Assembly: GCA_020852175.1 (NCBI GenBank)
Contig: JADZBH010000017.1
Coordinates: 1 to 64,000, forward strand
Length of the DNA stretch: 64,000 nucleotides
Direction: 5' to 3'
From: Bryobacterales bacterium
Lineage (GTDB): Bacteria > Acidobacteriota > Terriglobia > Bryobacterales > Bryobacteraceae
Below the pieces are notes generated by a model. It made no database searches and was not told the DNA's origin. It saw only the letters and a list, made by a program, of their open reading frames with translations. A program made the translations under genes and the position numbers. Below, piece after piece: positions 43,994 through 53,441 of the stretch; position 1 is the stretch's first letter, and every line of letters begins with the position of its first letter.

Positions 43994-45053
43994 TGAATCA
44001 CAACCTTTCTTGGCTCCGCGCCCGGCCGTCGCCCGCATGGCGCCCTATTCGCCGCCCACCGGCGGACGCCACGGTAAACTCCGCCTCGACTTCAACGAGA
44101 ATACCGTCGGCAGTTCGCCGCACGTCATCGAGTTTCTCCGGGAACAACTCAACGAGGCCGGCCTGAGCGTTTATCCTGAATACGCCGAAACCAAGGCCGC
44201 GCTCGCCACCTACTTCGACGTGTCCCCGGACCGGTTCCTGCTCTCCAACGGCACCGACGAGGCCATCCAGGTGCTCATCAACACCTACGTCGATGATCAG
44301 GACGAGGTCATCTCGCTCCACCCCAGCTACGCCATGTACCGCTTCTATGCCGAACTGGCCGGGGCCCGCGTGACCGAAGTTTCCTATCGCGAAGGAACGC
44401 TCGCCTTTCCGCTCGAAGAGTTGCTGGCCGCCATCACGCCCGCCACCCGGGCAGTGCTCATCTCCAACCCCAACAACCCCACCGGCACGGGGATCGGACT
44501 ACCGGAGATCGAGCGCATCCTGGCGCACGTTCCCAGCGCCGCCGTGCTCATCGACGAGGCCTACTTCGAGTTCTGCGGCGTCACCGCTCTCGGGCTGCTC
44601 GACCGGTATCCGAATCTCTTCGTCAGCCGGACCTTCTCCAAGGTCTACGGCATGGCGGCCCTGCGTCTAGGGTGCCTCTTTTCGCAAGCCGCCAACACGG
44701 CCTGGATGCATAAGGCCCAATCGCCTTATAGCGTGAACGCCGTCGCCGCGCTGGCTGCCCGCGCCGCGGTGGCCGACACTGCGTACATCCAGACCTACGT
44801 CGCCGGAGTGCTCGCCGCGCGCGAAGAGGCGTACGCCGGCTTTGATCGTCTGGGCATTCCCTATTACCGCAGCCGCGCCAACTTCGTCCTGTTTCGCGCC
44901 GGTGAGCGCTCCATCGCGCTCCGCGACGCCCTGCGCGGCCGCGGCGTCCTGGTTCGCGACCGTAGCTATGAGATTCCCGGCTGCATCCGCCTGACCATAG
45001 GCACACGCGAGCAGGTAGCCCGCTTCTTCGCGGAATTGGAGAGCCTGTGGTAA
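43986..45053 (+). CDS. hisC: Histidinol-phosphate aminotransferase
   Basis: 355-residue fold-type I aminotransferase. PLP lysine K219 in SRTFSKVYGMAALRLG; NPNNPTGTG near 161-169; LIDEAYFEF near 188-196. It converts imidazole acetol phosphate to histidinol phosphate. Location between hisD and hisB supports the assignment over other aminotransferases. It overlaps hisD by 8 bases and the HAD gene by 7. Confidence 0.94.
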   Translation: MADESQPFLAPRPAVARMAPYSPPTGGRHGKLRLDFNENTVGSSPHVIEFLREQLNEAGLSVYPEYAETKAALATYFDVSPDRFLLSNGTDEAIQVLINTYVDDQDEVISLHPSYAMYRFYAELAGARVTEVSYREGTLAFPLEELLAAITPATRAVLISNPNNPTGTGIGLPEIERILAHVPSAAVLIDEAYFEFCGVTALGLLDRYPNLFVSRTFSKVYGMAALRLGCLFSQAANTAWMHKAQSPYSVNAVAALAARAAVADTAYIQTYVAGVLAAREEAYAGFDRLGIPYYRSRANFVLFRAGERSIALRDALRGRGVLVRDRSYEIPGCIRLTIGTREQVARFFAELESLW

Positions 45054-45739
45054 CCGAATACCTGGTCTTCGACATGGATGGAGTGCTCGTCGAGGTGGGC
45101 GATAGCTACCGGGAAACGATCGTCCAGACAGTCGCCCATTTCACTGGAAAGTCAATCACCCGCGAACTCGTCCAGGAGTATAAGAACGCCGGGGGCTGGA
45201 ACAACGACTGGGCCCTTTCTCAAAAGATCGCCGGCGATCTCGGCGTGAAAGTTGACTTCGACACCGTACGCGCTTACTTCGATTCCATCTTTTTCGGCAC
45301 GGTCGCCAACGGCATTCCCGACGGGCTCATGAGCCGGGAAGTTTGGATCGCCAGGCCCGGTGTGCTCGAAGACCTCAACCGTCGTTTCCGCTTCGCCCTG
45401 TTCACCGGACGGCTGCAAGAGGAGGCCCGGATGACGCTTCGCCGCTTCGCCCCTCAACTCCGCTTCGACCCCTTCATCGGCGCCGCGGAGGTCACTCATG
45501 GCAAGCCTCACCCGGAGGGTTTGGAAACCATCGCCACGCTTACGCCAGGCTCCGAATACTGGTATATCGGCGATACGGTCGACGACGCCCGTTCGGCCCG
45601 CTCGGCCGGCGTTCCCTTCATCGGCATCGCCGCCCCGGGCGTCCCCCAACGCGACAAACTCGTCTCGCTGCTGAAAGCCGAGAACGCCCTGGCCGTCTTG
45701 AACGACATCAACGAACTGCCCGCATTCCTGAAGCCATGA
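45047..45739 (+). CDS. HAD-family phosphatase, candidate histidinol-phosphate phosphatase
   Basis: 230 residues, HAD subfamily IA. Motif I is [10 protein letters not shown] near residues 8-17, motif II FTGR, motif III lysine in HGKPHPEG, motif [14 protein letters not shown]. It is embedded in the his operon between hisC and hisB, overlapping both by 4-7 bases, exactly where the otherwise missing histidinol-phosphate phosphatase is expected. The resemblance is to phosphoglycolate-phosphatase-like HADs rather than to the HisB-N or HisN/PHP enzymes. The role is inferred from context. Confidence 0.75.
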   Translation: MVTEYLVFDMDGVLVEVGDSYRETIVQTVAHFTGKSITRELVQEYKNAGGWNNDWALSQKIAGDLGVKVDFDTVRAYFDSIFFGTVANGIPDGLMSREVWIARPGVLEDLNRRFRFALFTGRLQEEARMTLRRFAPQLRFDPFIGAAEVTHGKPHPEGLETIATLTPGSEYWYIGDTVDDARSARSAGVPFIGIAAPGVPQRDKLVSLLKAENALAVLNDINELPAFLKP

Positions 45740-46323
45740 GAAAAGCCACCGTCACACGCAACACCAAGGAAACTCAAATCGAGGCCAAACTCGTCATCGA
45801 GGGGAAGGGCCGTTACCAGATTTCCACTGGCATCCGCTTCTTTGACCACATGCTGGAACTCTTCACCAGGCATGGCGGCTTCGATCTCACGTTGAAGGCC
45901 GCGGGCGACCTGGACGTCGATCAACACCATACGGTGGAAGACGTTGGTATCGTCCTCGGCGAACTCTTCAAGAAGGCGATTGGCGACAAGAAGGGGATCA
46001 ACCGCGCCGGCTACTTTGTCATGGCCATGGACGAAACCCTGGCCGTCGTCGCGCTCGACCTCTCCGGCCGCCCGGCGCTTGTCTACAAGGATCTGGTCAG
46101 GACCCGGTTCGTGGGCGACCTCCAGACCGAACTGGTCGAGGACTTCTTTCACGGCTTCATCAGCGCCGCGGCCGCCAATCTGCATGCCAAGGTTCTCCAC
46201 GGCCGCTCCAATCACCACAAAATCGAGGCCATTTTCAAGTGCTTCGCGCGCGCCCTCCGTTATGCCTGTTCCAAGGACGCACGCCTGAAGGATCAGTTGC
46301 CCTCCACCAAGGGCCTTTTATGA
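45736..46323 (+). CDS. hisB: Imidazoleglycerol-phosphate dehydratase
   Basis: 195-residue monofunctional HisB. Manganese-binding histidine motifs [13 protein letters not shown] near 55-67 and [13 protein letters not shown] near 160-172; other motifs are GIRFFDHML and ARALRYACS. It has no phosphatase domain, unlike the bifunctional enterobacterial HisB, which fits the separate HAD gene upstream. ATGA overlap with the HAD gene. Confidence 0.96.
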   Translation: MRKATVTRNTKETQIEAKLVIEGKGRYQISTGIRFFDHMLELFTRHGGFDLTLKAAGDLDVDQHHTVEDVGIVLGELFKKAIGDKKGINRAGYFVMAMDETLAVVALDLSGRPALVYKDLVRTRFVGDLQTELVEDFFHGFISAAAANLHAKVLHGRSNHHKIEAIFKCFARALRYACSKDARLKDQLPSTKGLL

Positions 46324-46916
46324 ACATCACGATTTTCGACTACGGCGCTGGCAACCTCCGCTCGGTCCAGAACACTCTTGCCAAGATCGGCGCGCCCTAC
46401 ACACTCGTCGATGATGCCGCCGGGCTTCTCGCGGCCGAAAAGATCATTCTGCCGGGCGTGGGCCACTTCGGCCAGATGATCCGCGCTCTTGACGCCATGC
46501 GTGTCCGCCCGGCACTGCTTGAACAGATCGAAAAGGGCGTTCCTTTTCTCGGGATCTGCCTTGGCCTTCAGGCCCTCTTCTCGGCCAGCGAAGAGGAACC
46601 CGGAGTGGACGGTTTGGGCATTTTCCCCGAACAGGTCGCACGCTTCTCCGGTGATATGCGCGTCCCCCACATGGGCTGGAACGATCTCGCGCCGAGGCCC
46701 GGTTCGCGGCTGCTCGCCAACGTGGGCGAGCAGCCATACGTTTACTTCGCGCACAGCTACTACGCACCGGTCAACGAAGCCACCGCCGCCACCTGTACCT
46801 ACTCGATTCCCTATACGGCCGTCCTCGAACGCGGCAATCTCCACGGCGTCCAGTTCCATCCGGAAAAGAGCGGGCCGCTGGGTCTGAAAATCGTCAAGAA
46901 CTTCATCGACCTGTAA
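46320..46916 (+). CDS. hisH: Imidazole glycerol phosphate synthase, glutaminase subunit
   Basis: 198-residue class I glutamine amidotransferase that supplies ammonia to HisF. Nucleophile C80 in FLGICLGLQ; His and Glu of the triad in [11 protein letters not shown] near 180-190. Start: the ATG at 46320 overlaps the hisB stop and directly precedes [15 protein letters not shown], the family N-terminus; the longer frame from 46239 is rejected. Confidence 0.96.
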   Translation: MNITIFDYGAGNLRSVQNTLAKIGAPYTLVDDAAGLLAAEKIILPGVGHFGQMIRALDAMRVRPALLEQIEKGVPFLGICLGLQALFSASEEEPGVDGLGIFPEQVARFSGDMRVPHMGWNDLAPRPGSRLLANVGEQPYVYFAHSYYAPVNEATAATCTYSIPYTAVLERGNLHGVQFHPEKSGPLGLKIVKNFIDL

Positions 46917-46923
46917 ACCAGCC

Positions 46924-47691
46924 ATGCTTGCCAAACGCATCATCCCCTGCCTCGACGTTACGGCCGGACGCGTCGTCAAGGGCGTCAACTTCGTGAACCT
47001 TCGCGACGCGGGCGACCCCGTCGAACTCGCCGAGCGCTATAACGAACAGGGCGCCGACGAGATCGTCTTTCTCGACATCACCGCATCGAGCGACGACCGC
47101 GCCACGATGGCCGATGTCGTCTTCCGTACCGCTCAACGCGTCTTCATCCCGCTCACCGTCGGAGGAGGTATCCGGAGCGTCAAGGATGCGCGGCGCATTC
47201 TCATGGCAGGCGCCGACAAGGTGAGCGTCAACACAGCGGCGGTGCGCCGTCCAGAACTCATCACCGAACTCAGCCACGAGTTCGGCGCTCAGGCCGTGGT
47301 TCTGGCCATCGACGCCCGGCGCCGCGCGGATGGCTCCGGCTGGAACGTCTTCACCAAGGGCGGACGCGTCGACGAAGGCATCGACGCCGTGGAATGGGCG
47401 CGCCGCGGAGAATCCCTCGGAGCGGGTGAAATTCTGCTAACCTCCATGGACACCGACGGCGTGCAAAGCGGCTTCGATTGCGCCATGACCTCCGCCGTTT
47501 CCGCCGCGACGCACATTCCCGTCATCGCTTCCGGCGGTGCGGGGAAGCCCGAGGATTTTCTGCGCGTCCTCACCGAGGGCAGCGCCGATGCCGCGCTGGC
47601 CGCCTCCATTTTCCATTACGGCGCCTACACCGTTGACGATATGAAGAAGTTCCTGGCCCAACATGGCATCCCCGTCCGGAGTGGCTACTAG
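46924..47691 (+). CDS. hisF: Imidazole glycerol phosphate synthase, cyclase subunit
   Basis: 255-residue TIM-barrel enzyme that, with HisH, forms imidazole glycerol phosphate and AICAR. Catalytic D11 in [16 protein letters not shown]; second Asp in VVLAIDARR near 130; phosphate loops [11 protein letters not shown] and [11 protein letters not shown]. Starts 7 bases after hisH. Confidence 0.97.
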   Translation: MLAKRIIPCLDVTAGRVVKGVNFVNLRDAGDPVELAERYNEQGADEIVFLDITASSDDRATMADVVFRTAQRVFIPLTVGGGIRSVKDARRILMAGADKVSVNTAAVRRPELITELSHEFGAQAVVLAIDARRRADGSGWNVFTKGGRVDEGIDAVEWARRGESLGAGEILLTSMDTDGVQSGFDCAMTSAVSAATHIPVIASGGAGKPEDFLRVLTEGSADAALAASIFHYGAYTVDDMKKFLAQHGIPVRSGY

Positions 47692-47692
47692 C

Positions 47693-48391
47693 ATGATCGT
47701 TCCCTGCATTGACCTCATGGACGGCAAGGTCGTCCAACTTGTACAAGGCCGTGAAAAGGCGCTGGAAGGCGATACGCCCGAGCGGATGCTCGAACGTTTT
47801 CGCGCCTTCCCTGAGATTCAGGTCATCGACCTGGATGCCGCCATCGGCTCCGGCTCGAACGATGAACTTGTCAGCTTCCTCGCTTCCCGCGCTGTGTGCC
47901 GCGTCGGCGGCGGAGTGCGGTCCGTTGAGCGCGCCCGCGCACTGGTTGGGCAAGGAGCCCGGCAGGTGATCATCGGTACGTCGGCCTTTAAGGCAAATGG
48001 CGTGAACACGGAGTTTTTGGGTGCCGTCAGCGACGCCATCGGCCGCGAACGCGTGCTCATCGCGCTCGATTCCAAGGAAGGCCGCATCACCGTCAAGGGC
48101 TGGCGCGAATCCACGAACCTCACCGCCGAAGCGGTTCTCAACCAGATCGAACCCTACTGCGGCGGCTTCTTGTGCACCTACGTCGATAAGGAGGGCATGC
48201 TCCAGGGTACCGATCTCGACTGGTTCCGCAGACTGCGCGCCGCCACCTCGCTCGACATCACCGCCGCCGGCGGCATTACCACTCTCGATGAGATCGCCGC
48301 CTTGCAAGACATGCGCGTCCACGCCGCCCTCGGCATGGCCATCTATACCGGACGGCTCGATCTCGATCAACTCGCCCGGCTGAACGGCTGA
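47693..48391 (+). CDS. hisA: Phosphoribosylformimino-AICAR ribotide isomerase
   Basis: 232-residue TIM-barrel isomerase, homologous to hisF. D7 in MIVPCIDLMDGKVVQL, GGGVRSVERAR and TAAGGITTLDEI are typical. The ATG at 47693 is chosen, one base after the hisF stop, because the family N-terminus begins there; an ATG at 47663 would overlap hisF. It is the last gene of the his operon. Confidence 0.95.
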   Translation: MIVPCIDLMDGKVVQLVQGREKALEGDTPERMLERFRAFPEIQVIDLDAAIGSGSNDELVSFLASRAVCRVGGGVRSVERARALVGQGARQVIIGTSAFKANGVNTEFLGAVSDAIGRERVLIALDSKEGRITVKGWRESTNLTAEAVLNQIEPYCGGFLCTYVDKEGMLQGTDLDWFRRLRAATSLDITAAGGITTLDEIAALQDMRVHAALGMAIYTGRLDLDQLARLNG

Positions 48392-48402
48392 CGCAGCACC
48401 GC

Positions 48403-48924
48403 TCATCCGCGCCGCATTTTCGCGTTGAACGCCTCGCTGCCACCTTTGGGAATCGACAGCGTGCGCCAGCCGGCGCCGCAATGGCTCTTGGCCAGGTAGA
48501 TGACCTGTCCGGCATGGTTCGCCGTGTGTCCCAGCGAGCGGTGCAGCGCTTCGGCCACCGTGCACGGCTCGGTCCGGACCGTCACCGTCCTCGCCAGATC
48601 CGCATCGTTCAACTCCGCCAGCGCCCGTAGCGCCGCCGCGAAGCCCCGCTCCCACAGGGCGCGCGCCGCGGCACAAGTCAAGCCGGGTTCCTCGAACTCC
48701 CCGTCCCGGTTGCGATCCGGCTTCTCTCCATCCGTCGTCAGGAAGTCCGTGAACCGCGACCGCAGGTTCCCCGCCACATGTTGCACGATTACAGCCACGC
48801 TGCTGTTGCCGCCCGCTCCCGGAGCGTTTATCTGCTCGTCGGTCAACTGTTCCAGCGCCCGTTCGCCCAGCCGCCGCCACTTACGGAACTCTTCTTCGAT
48901 CGAACCCACCACGGCGCGCATCAT
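48403..48924 (-). CDS. DUF1572/DinB-type metal-binding protein
   Basis: 173 residues, DinB-like four-helix fold of the DUF1572 type. Histidine ligands in VIVQHVAGNLRSRFTDFL and SLGHTANHAGQVIYLAKS. Function not known. GGAGG precedes the doubled ATG at 48921-48924; the start is taken at 48924. It overlaps the stop of the upstream gene, so the two are co-translated. Confidence 0.8.
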   Translation of the reverse strand: MMRAVVGSIEEEFRKWRRLGERALEQLTDEQINAPGAGGNSSVAVIVQHVAGNLRSRFTDFLTTDGEKPDRNRDGEFEEPGLTCAAARALWERGFAAALRALAELNDADLARTVTVRTEPCTVAEALHRSLGHTANHAGQVIYLAKSHCGAGWRTLSIPKGGSEAFNAKMRRG

Positions 48925-50201
48925 GCCTCCTCTCCCGCCCGGAGCGTGGCCAGTTGCGCATCCATCTCTGCGACGGCCGTGTGCAGATCCTCCCTCATGC
49001 TGTCCACCCGTTTCGCGATCTTGTCGCCGCTGGATCGCGCGGTTTCGGCCCACTTCTTCAAGTCCTCCAAATGCTCCACCTGCCTGGCCACGCTTTGCAC
49101 GGCCTTGTCCATCGCCCGCAGCGCTTTCGCCGTGTCCGCGCCCTGTTGCTTTTCCCGCATCGCCAGCGCCCGCGCCAGTGAATAGGCCGCCCGCACCAGC
49201 AGGCCTTGCGCCGGGTCTTCGGAATCCCACGCAATCACCACGTCGCTGCCGTACCGCCCGAAGGGTTCCAGCCCGGATGGGGCGCTCTTGGCCGAGAACA
49301 CGAAGACGCCAACCTGCGCCTGGCGATTCTTGCGCGCCTCGTCCAACTCGTCCAGCGCGGCCCTCAAGCTGACTCCGCCCGCCTGCTTCGCTTCCCAGAC
49401 AATGTTCACGCCCGGCGCAGCGGACTCCGCGCCGAGCGTTACCACGACGTCGCCCGTCTTGTTGCTCTTGATCAAGCCCGTGGTTGTCCCCGTCGCCACC
49501 GAAATGTCGCCAAAGCCCTGCGCCAAACGAGCCACCTCTTCCGCCAGCGCCGCTTCGAACTCCAGTCCGTGCACGGTCCCCCGCTCGTTCGCCTTCTTCG
49601 TGGAGCGAAGCCCCTCCAGGGCCTCTCGTACCTCCGTATGAAACGCGGTCTGGCTTTTCTGCATCTCCAGAACCTGCCCCTCCATCGTCCGCTTCAGGCG
49701 CGACAGCGCGCTTTCTGGCTGGTCCAGCGACAGTTGGCCTTTGATTCCCTGCGCGTGCGAGTCCACGATGTCCTGCACGCTCCGGGCCAGTTGCTCCTTC
49801 AGCCCGTCGCTGTTCTTCGGGTCCAGCAGCCGGAAGATCGGGCTGGTTTCACCGAGCTTTTCCGTTATGGTGCGCGCCACCACGCTTCTGTCGCCTTCCA
49901 CGAACGACGCCATCGACGCGCGCAGACGGCCTCTTTCGGGATGCAGATAATCCTCCATCTCCCGCTGTACGTCACGCACCAGGCGTTCGCCCTCTTCCCG
50001 CAATTTCTTCTCGTCCACCTGCCCGCCCGCCAGCCGCAGCGCCAGCACTCCCACCCGGAGCGCCAACCGCAGATAGTCGTCCCGCTCGGCCCCCTCGGCC
50101 CGCTGGAGTAACTCATGCACCACCTCGGGGTCGTACACCTTCAGCGTCACGTCGAGGCTCGGGCGTCCGGCGGACGCAGGCAATGCGGAATGAGCGGCCA
50201 T
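48921..50201 (-). CDS. Coiled-coil protein with nuclease-like core, unknown function
   Basis: 426 residues, rich in Glu, Ala, Arg and Leu. Long predicted helices are at both ends (SQTAFHTEVREALEGLRS; AVQSVARQVEHLEDLKKWAE). Between residues about 215 and 295 is a pattern like the PD-(D/E)xK nuclease core: GLEFEAALAEEVARLA, then KTGDVVVTLG, then NIVWEAKQAG (E..D..ExK). The arrangement of a helical stalk plus such a core recalls RmuC-like and DUF2130 proteins. No family is recognised with certainty and no activity is shown. Confidence 0.6.
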   Translation of the reverse strand: MAAHSALPASAGRPSLDVTLKVYDPEVVHELLQRAEGAERDDYLRLALRVGVLALRLAGGQVDEKKLREEGERLVRDVQREMEDYLHPERGRLRASMASFVEGDRSVVARTITEKLGETSPIFRLLDPKNSDGLKEQLARSVQDIVDSHAQGIKGQLSLDQPESALSRLKRTMEGQVLEMQKSQTAFHTEVREALEGLRSTKKANERGTVHGLEFEAALAEEVARLAQGFGDISVATGTTTGLIKSNKTGDVVVTLGAESAAPGVNIVWEAKQAGGVSLRAALDELDEARKNRQAQVGVFVFSAKSAPSGLEPFGRYGSDVVIAWDSEDPAQGLLVRAAYSLARALAMREKQQGADTAKALRAMDKAVQSVARQVEHLEDLKKWAETARSSGDKIAKRVDSMREDLHTAVAEMDAQLATLRAGEEA

Positions 50202-50258
50202 GCCAATAGGCTATCGCTTGCCGTGACCGGACGGCTCGTCTCATTACAATGGAAGGAC

Positions 50259-51086
50259 ATGGCTGATTCCCGAAGAATGTGCTCGAACTGCCGGGCCTTC
50301 ATCAACGCGAGCGACAAAGTTTGTGAATACTGCGGCCAGCAGGTCGGACCTCGCGCCATCGACCTCCGCCTGCCTGACGATTTCCTGGGCGGACTCGTTC
50401 CGGCGCGGCGCGCCGCCACCTCCATCCTGCTGCTGGTGAACGTTGGAGTCTACCTCGCCACGGTGGCCGTCAGCATGAAGGCCGGCCACGAGGGAGCCTT
50501 CATGAACCTTGACCCGCGCACGCTCATCATCTTCGGCGGCATGTACCGGGAAGGCATCTACGTCGGCGACTGGTGGCGCGTGATCACCGCCGGTTATCTC
50601 CACGGTGGCATTCTTCACATCGGGATGAACATGTGGGCGCTGATGGACATTGGCCCGCAGGTGGAGGAGTTGTACGGCACGGCTCGCACGGTGGCCATAT
50701 GGACGTTGGGAACCGCCCTTGGCTTCTACCTCAGCTATGTATTCGGCACGCGCCTTTCCATTGGAGCCTCGGCCGGGCTGTTCGGCCTGATCGGAGCCAT
50801 GATCGCCGTGGGCGTCCTGCATCGCACCGCCATGGCGCAGGCCATCAAGGCCGCCTATGTCCGAATGGCCGTCTATGGCATCGTCATCGGGCTGTTGGGC
50901 TTTCTTCCGATCGACAACGCGGCGCACATCGGCGGCCTGGCCGGCGGTTTTGGAGTCGCCTGGCTCGCCGGTCTGGAAAAGCGCGATGGCGGCACGCGCG
51001 ACCGCTTGTGGCGTGGCATCGGGGGCGCCTGCGTGCTTCTGACGCTGGTCTGTTTCGTCCTGATGGGTCTCTCGGTATCGCGATGA
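50259..51086 (+). CDS. Rhomboid-family intramembrane protease with N-terminal zinc ribbon
   Basis: 275 residues. Zinc ribbon CSNC...CEYC (Cys 8, 11, 22, 25), then six membrane helices. Catalytic serine S171 in SIGASAGLFG and histidine H223 in DNAAHIGGLAGG, the rhomboid dyad; HGGILHIGMNMWAL near 115-128 is the conserved loop. It cleaves membrane proteins within their transmembrane parts. The ATG at 50259 has GGAAGG just upstream; the longer frame from 50115 overlaps the divergent gene. It overlaps the next gene by 4 bases. Confidence 0.92.
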   Translation: MADSRRMCSNCRAFINASDKVCEYCGQQVGPRAIDLRLPDDFLGGLVPARRAATSILLLVNVGVYLATVAVSMKAGHEGAFMNLDPRTLIIFGGMYREGIYVGDWWRVITAGYLHGGILHIGMNMWALMDIGPQVEELYGTARTVAIWTLGTALGFYLSYVFGTRLSIGASAGLFGLIGAMIAVGVLHRTAMAQAIKAAYVRMAVYGIVIGLLGFLPIDNAAHIGGLAGGFGVAWLAGLEKRDGGTRDRLWRGIGGACVLLTLVCFVLMGLSVSR

Positions 51087-52024
51087 ACGGGAGAATTCGC
51101 TGGGCACTGGCTGGTGTAGGCGACATCGCCGTCAAACGGGTGCTGCCCGCCATCAAGTCCGATCCACGGGCCACACTGGCCGCTGTTGTCTCGCGCAACC
51201 CGGATAAGGGACTCGCTCACGCTCCGCGTGTCTTCGCCACAGTCGAGGAGGCCCTTGCCTGGGGCGAGTTCGACGCCCTCTATGTGGCCACACCCGTCGC
51301 ACTTCATGCCCCGCAATCCATCGCGGCGCTACGCGCCGGAAAGCATGTGTTGTGCGAAAAGCCGGTGGCCCTAAACCACGCCGAGGCTCTATCCATGGCC
51401 GCGGCGGCGGACGATTGCCGCCGTCTGCTGGGCGTGGCATACTACCGCCGTCTTTACCCTGCGGTTCTCCGCGCCCGCGAACTCATACGCGCCGGCGCGA
51501 TCGGAACGCCCGTCCTGGCCGAACTCCGCTTGCATACATGGTTCGACCCGGCCGATGGGTTTCGCTCCTGGCTTGTCGATCCCTCCCTGTCCGGCGGCGG
51601 GCCGTTGTTCGACGTCGGCTCTCACCGCATCGACCTGCTCAACTTCTGGTTCGGAACGCCCGCCCGCGCGGTTGGACTTGCCTCCCGTACCATTCACAAG
51701 CGGACGGTTGGCGATTCGGCCACCGTATTGGCCGAGTATGAGGCTGGGGTGCGCGGCGTGGTGGATGTCCGCTGGCACTCCCGTGTGGACCGCGACGAAT
51801 GCCGCATCGTGGGCGCGGAAGGGTCCATTGAGATGACGCCTCTGAACAGCGGCCGTCTTGTCTCGCCGCTCGGCGAGGAGACGCTTCCGCCCCACGCCAA
51901 CCTGCACTTTCCGGCTCTCGCGAATTTTGCCGCCGCCGTGCTGGACGGCGCGCCCCTCATGTGCCCGGTCCGCGAGGCCGCCTGGACGGACTGGGTGACG
52001 GCCAGGGTAACCGGTCTGGTTTAG
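51083..52024 (+). CDS. Gfo/Idh/MocA-family oxidoreductase
   Basis: 313 residues with a Rossmann NAD(P)-binding N-terminus (WALAGVGDIAVKRVLPAI) and the EKP motif in KHVLCEKPVAL near residues 92-102. The C-terminal domain includes GGGPLFDVGSHRIDLLNFWFG, typical of sugar or inositol dehydrogenases. The substrate is unknown. The start overlaps the rhomboid stop (ATGA). Its end overlaps the convergent regulator gene by 4 bases. Confidence 0.9.
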   Translation: MNGRIRWALAGVGDIAVKRVLPAIKSDPRATLAAVVSRNPDKGLAHAPRVFATVEEALAWGEFDALYVATPVALHAPQSIAALRAGKHVLCEKPVALNHAEALSMAAAADDCRRLLGVAYYRRLYPAVLRARELIRAGAIGTPVLAELRLHTWFDPADGFRSWLVDPSLSGGGPLFDVGSHRIDLLNFWFGTPARAVGLASRTIHKRTVGDSATVLAEYEAGVRGVVDVRWHSRVDRDECRIVGAEGSIEMTPLNSGRLVSPLGEETLPPHANLHFPALANFAAAVLDGAPLMCPVREAAWTDWVTARVTGLV

Positions 52025-53373
52025 CTCTCCACGCCCATCTGATCCAGACGGTACCGCAGAGCGTTTCGCGTCAACCCCAGCAGCCGTGCCGCCTGGCTTT
52101 TGTTGCCATCGGCGCGCCGCAACGCCTCGCGGATGATCGACCGTTCAAACTCGTCCAGCGTCACCCCCTCGGGCAGGAAGTGGTTGTCGCCCGCGGTCGC
52201 GGTCCTTGGCCGCACGTTCGCGTCCAGACGGATCGTCCCAGCCGTCAGGTTCCCGCCCGGCGACAATACCAGGCTTCGCTCAATCACGTTCTCCAGTTCC
52301 CTTACGTTGCCCGGCCAGTGGTAAGCAATCAACCTTTCCATCGCCGCCGCTTCGATCTCGCAGGGCGCCTCGGCGTACTTGGCGACAAACCGGCGGGCCA
52401 GGGCGGGGATGTCCTCCTTGCGCTCGCGCAGGGCTGGAATGTTGATGGGCACCACGTTCAACCGGTAGTATAGGTCTTCGCGAAAGCGTCCCTCTTCGAG
52501 AGCGGCTCGCAGGTCCACGTTCGTGGCCGCGATGATCCGAACGTCGATCCGCAAGGTCTTGTTCGAACCCAACCGTTCGAATTCGCGCTCTTGCAACACG
52601 CGCAGAAGTTTTACTTGAATGCCAACCGGTACGTCGCCGATTTCGTCCAGGAAGACGGTGCCGGTGTCGGCCTGCTCGAACTTGCCCGGCTTGGCCTGCT
52701 GCGCTCCGGTGAAGGCGCCCTTCTCGTAGCCGAACAGTTCGCTCTCCATCAGGTTTTCCGGCAGGGAGGTGCAGTTGATCTTCACGAAGGGCCGCCCGTT
52801 GCGGGGCGAATGATGATGAATGGCCCGCGCGATCAGGTCCTTGCCCACGCCGCTTTCGCCGCATAGCAGCACGGTGGCCCGGGAAGCCGCCACGCGCTCC
52901 ACGGTTTGCAGCACCTCCTGCATGGCCGTACTGCCGCCGATGATATTGGCGAAGTCATAGCGCCGCCCCAACTCCGCGCGCAGTTCCCGGTTTTCCTCCC
53001 GCAGGTTCCTGACTTCGGCGGCCTTGGCGACCACCGCCGTCAGGTGGTCCATCGAGAACGGCTTGGGCAGGAAGTCCACCGCGCCGCGCTTCATCGCCTC
53101 GACGGCCGTCTCCACCGTGCCGTAGGCGGTCATCACGATCACGGGCGCCTGCGCGTTCTGCCGCCGGAGGGCGTCGATCAGTTCCAGGCCGTCCATTCCC
53201 GGCAGGCGCAAATCCGTGAGGATCAACCCGGCCCGGTCGGCGACGCGCAGCGCCGACTCAGCCGAGGCCGCCGACTCCACTTCGAATCCGGCGGCGCGCA
53301 GTTGCAGTTCCACCACGCGGCGCAGATTCTCCTCGTCTTCAACAATGAGGATGCGGGGCTTCATCATAGCCAT
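52021..53373 (-). CDS. NtrC-type sigma-54-dependent response regulator
   Basis: 450 residues: receiver domain with phospho-acceptor D54 (LILTDLRLPGM), then AAA+ domain with Walker A CGESGVGKD, the sigma-54 contact loop EKGAFTGAQ, Walker B TVFLDEIGD and the conserved WPGNVRELENV, then a Fis-type helix-turn-helix at the C-terminus (NKSQAARLLGLTRNALRYRL). It activates sigma-54 promoters when phosphorylated. A histidine kinase of NtrB type is encoded 1.9 kb away (55260-56573) on the other strand, with rpsA between; they are a plausible pair. Confidence 0.94.
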   Translation of the reverse strand: MAMMKPRILIVEDEENLRRVVELQLRAAGFEVESAASAESALRVADRAGLILTDLRLPGMDGLELIDALRRQNAQAPVIVMTAYGTVETAVEAMKRGAVDFLPKPFSMDHLTAVVAKAAEVRNLREENRELRAELGRRYDFANIIGGSTAMQEVLQTVERVAASRATVLLCGESGVGKDLIARAIHHHSPRNGRPFVKINCTSLPENLMESELFGYEKGAFTGAQQAKPGKFEQADTGTVFLDEIGDVPVGIQVKLLRVLQEREFERLGSNKTLRIDVRIIAATNVDLRAALEEGRFREDLYYRLNVVPINIPALRERKEDIPALARRFVAKYAEAPCEIEAAAMERLIAYHWPGNVRELENVIERSLVLSPGGNLTAGTIRLDANVRPRTATAGDNHFLPEGVTLDEFERSIIREALRRADGNKSQAARLLGLTRNALRYRLDQMGVES

Positions 53374-53441
53374 GGACGGCACACCACTCCAGGGCGGTTG
53401 CCAAATGACGATGGTACAGCGGCCGGGTGGCCGCGGTCCCG

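Noticed and set aside
46239..46319. Longer start for hisH
   Set aside because: It would run through hisB out of frame; the family N-terminus starts at the ATG at 46320.
50115..50258. Longer start for the rhomboid protease
   Set aside because: The extension is antisense to the start of the divergent coiled-coil gene, and GGAAGG precedes the ATG at 50259.
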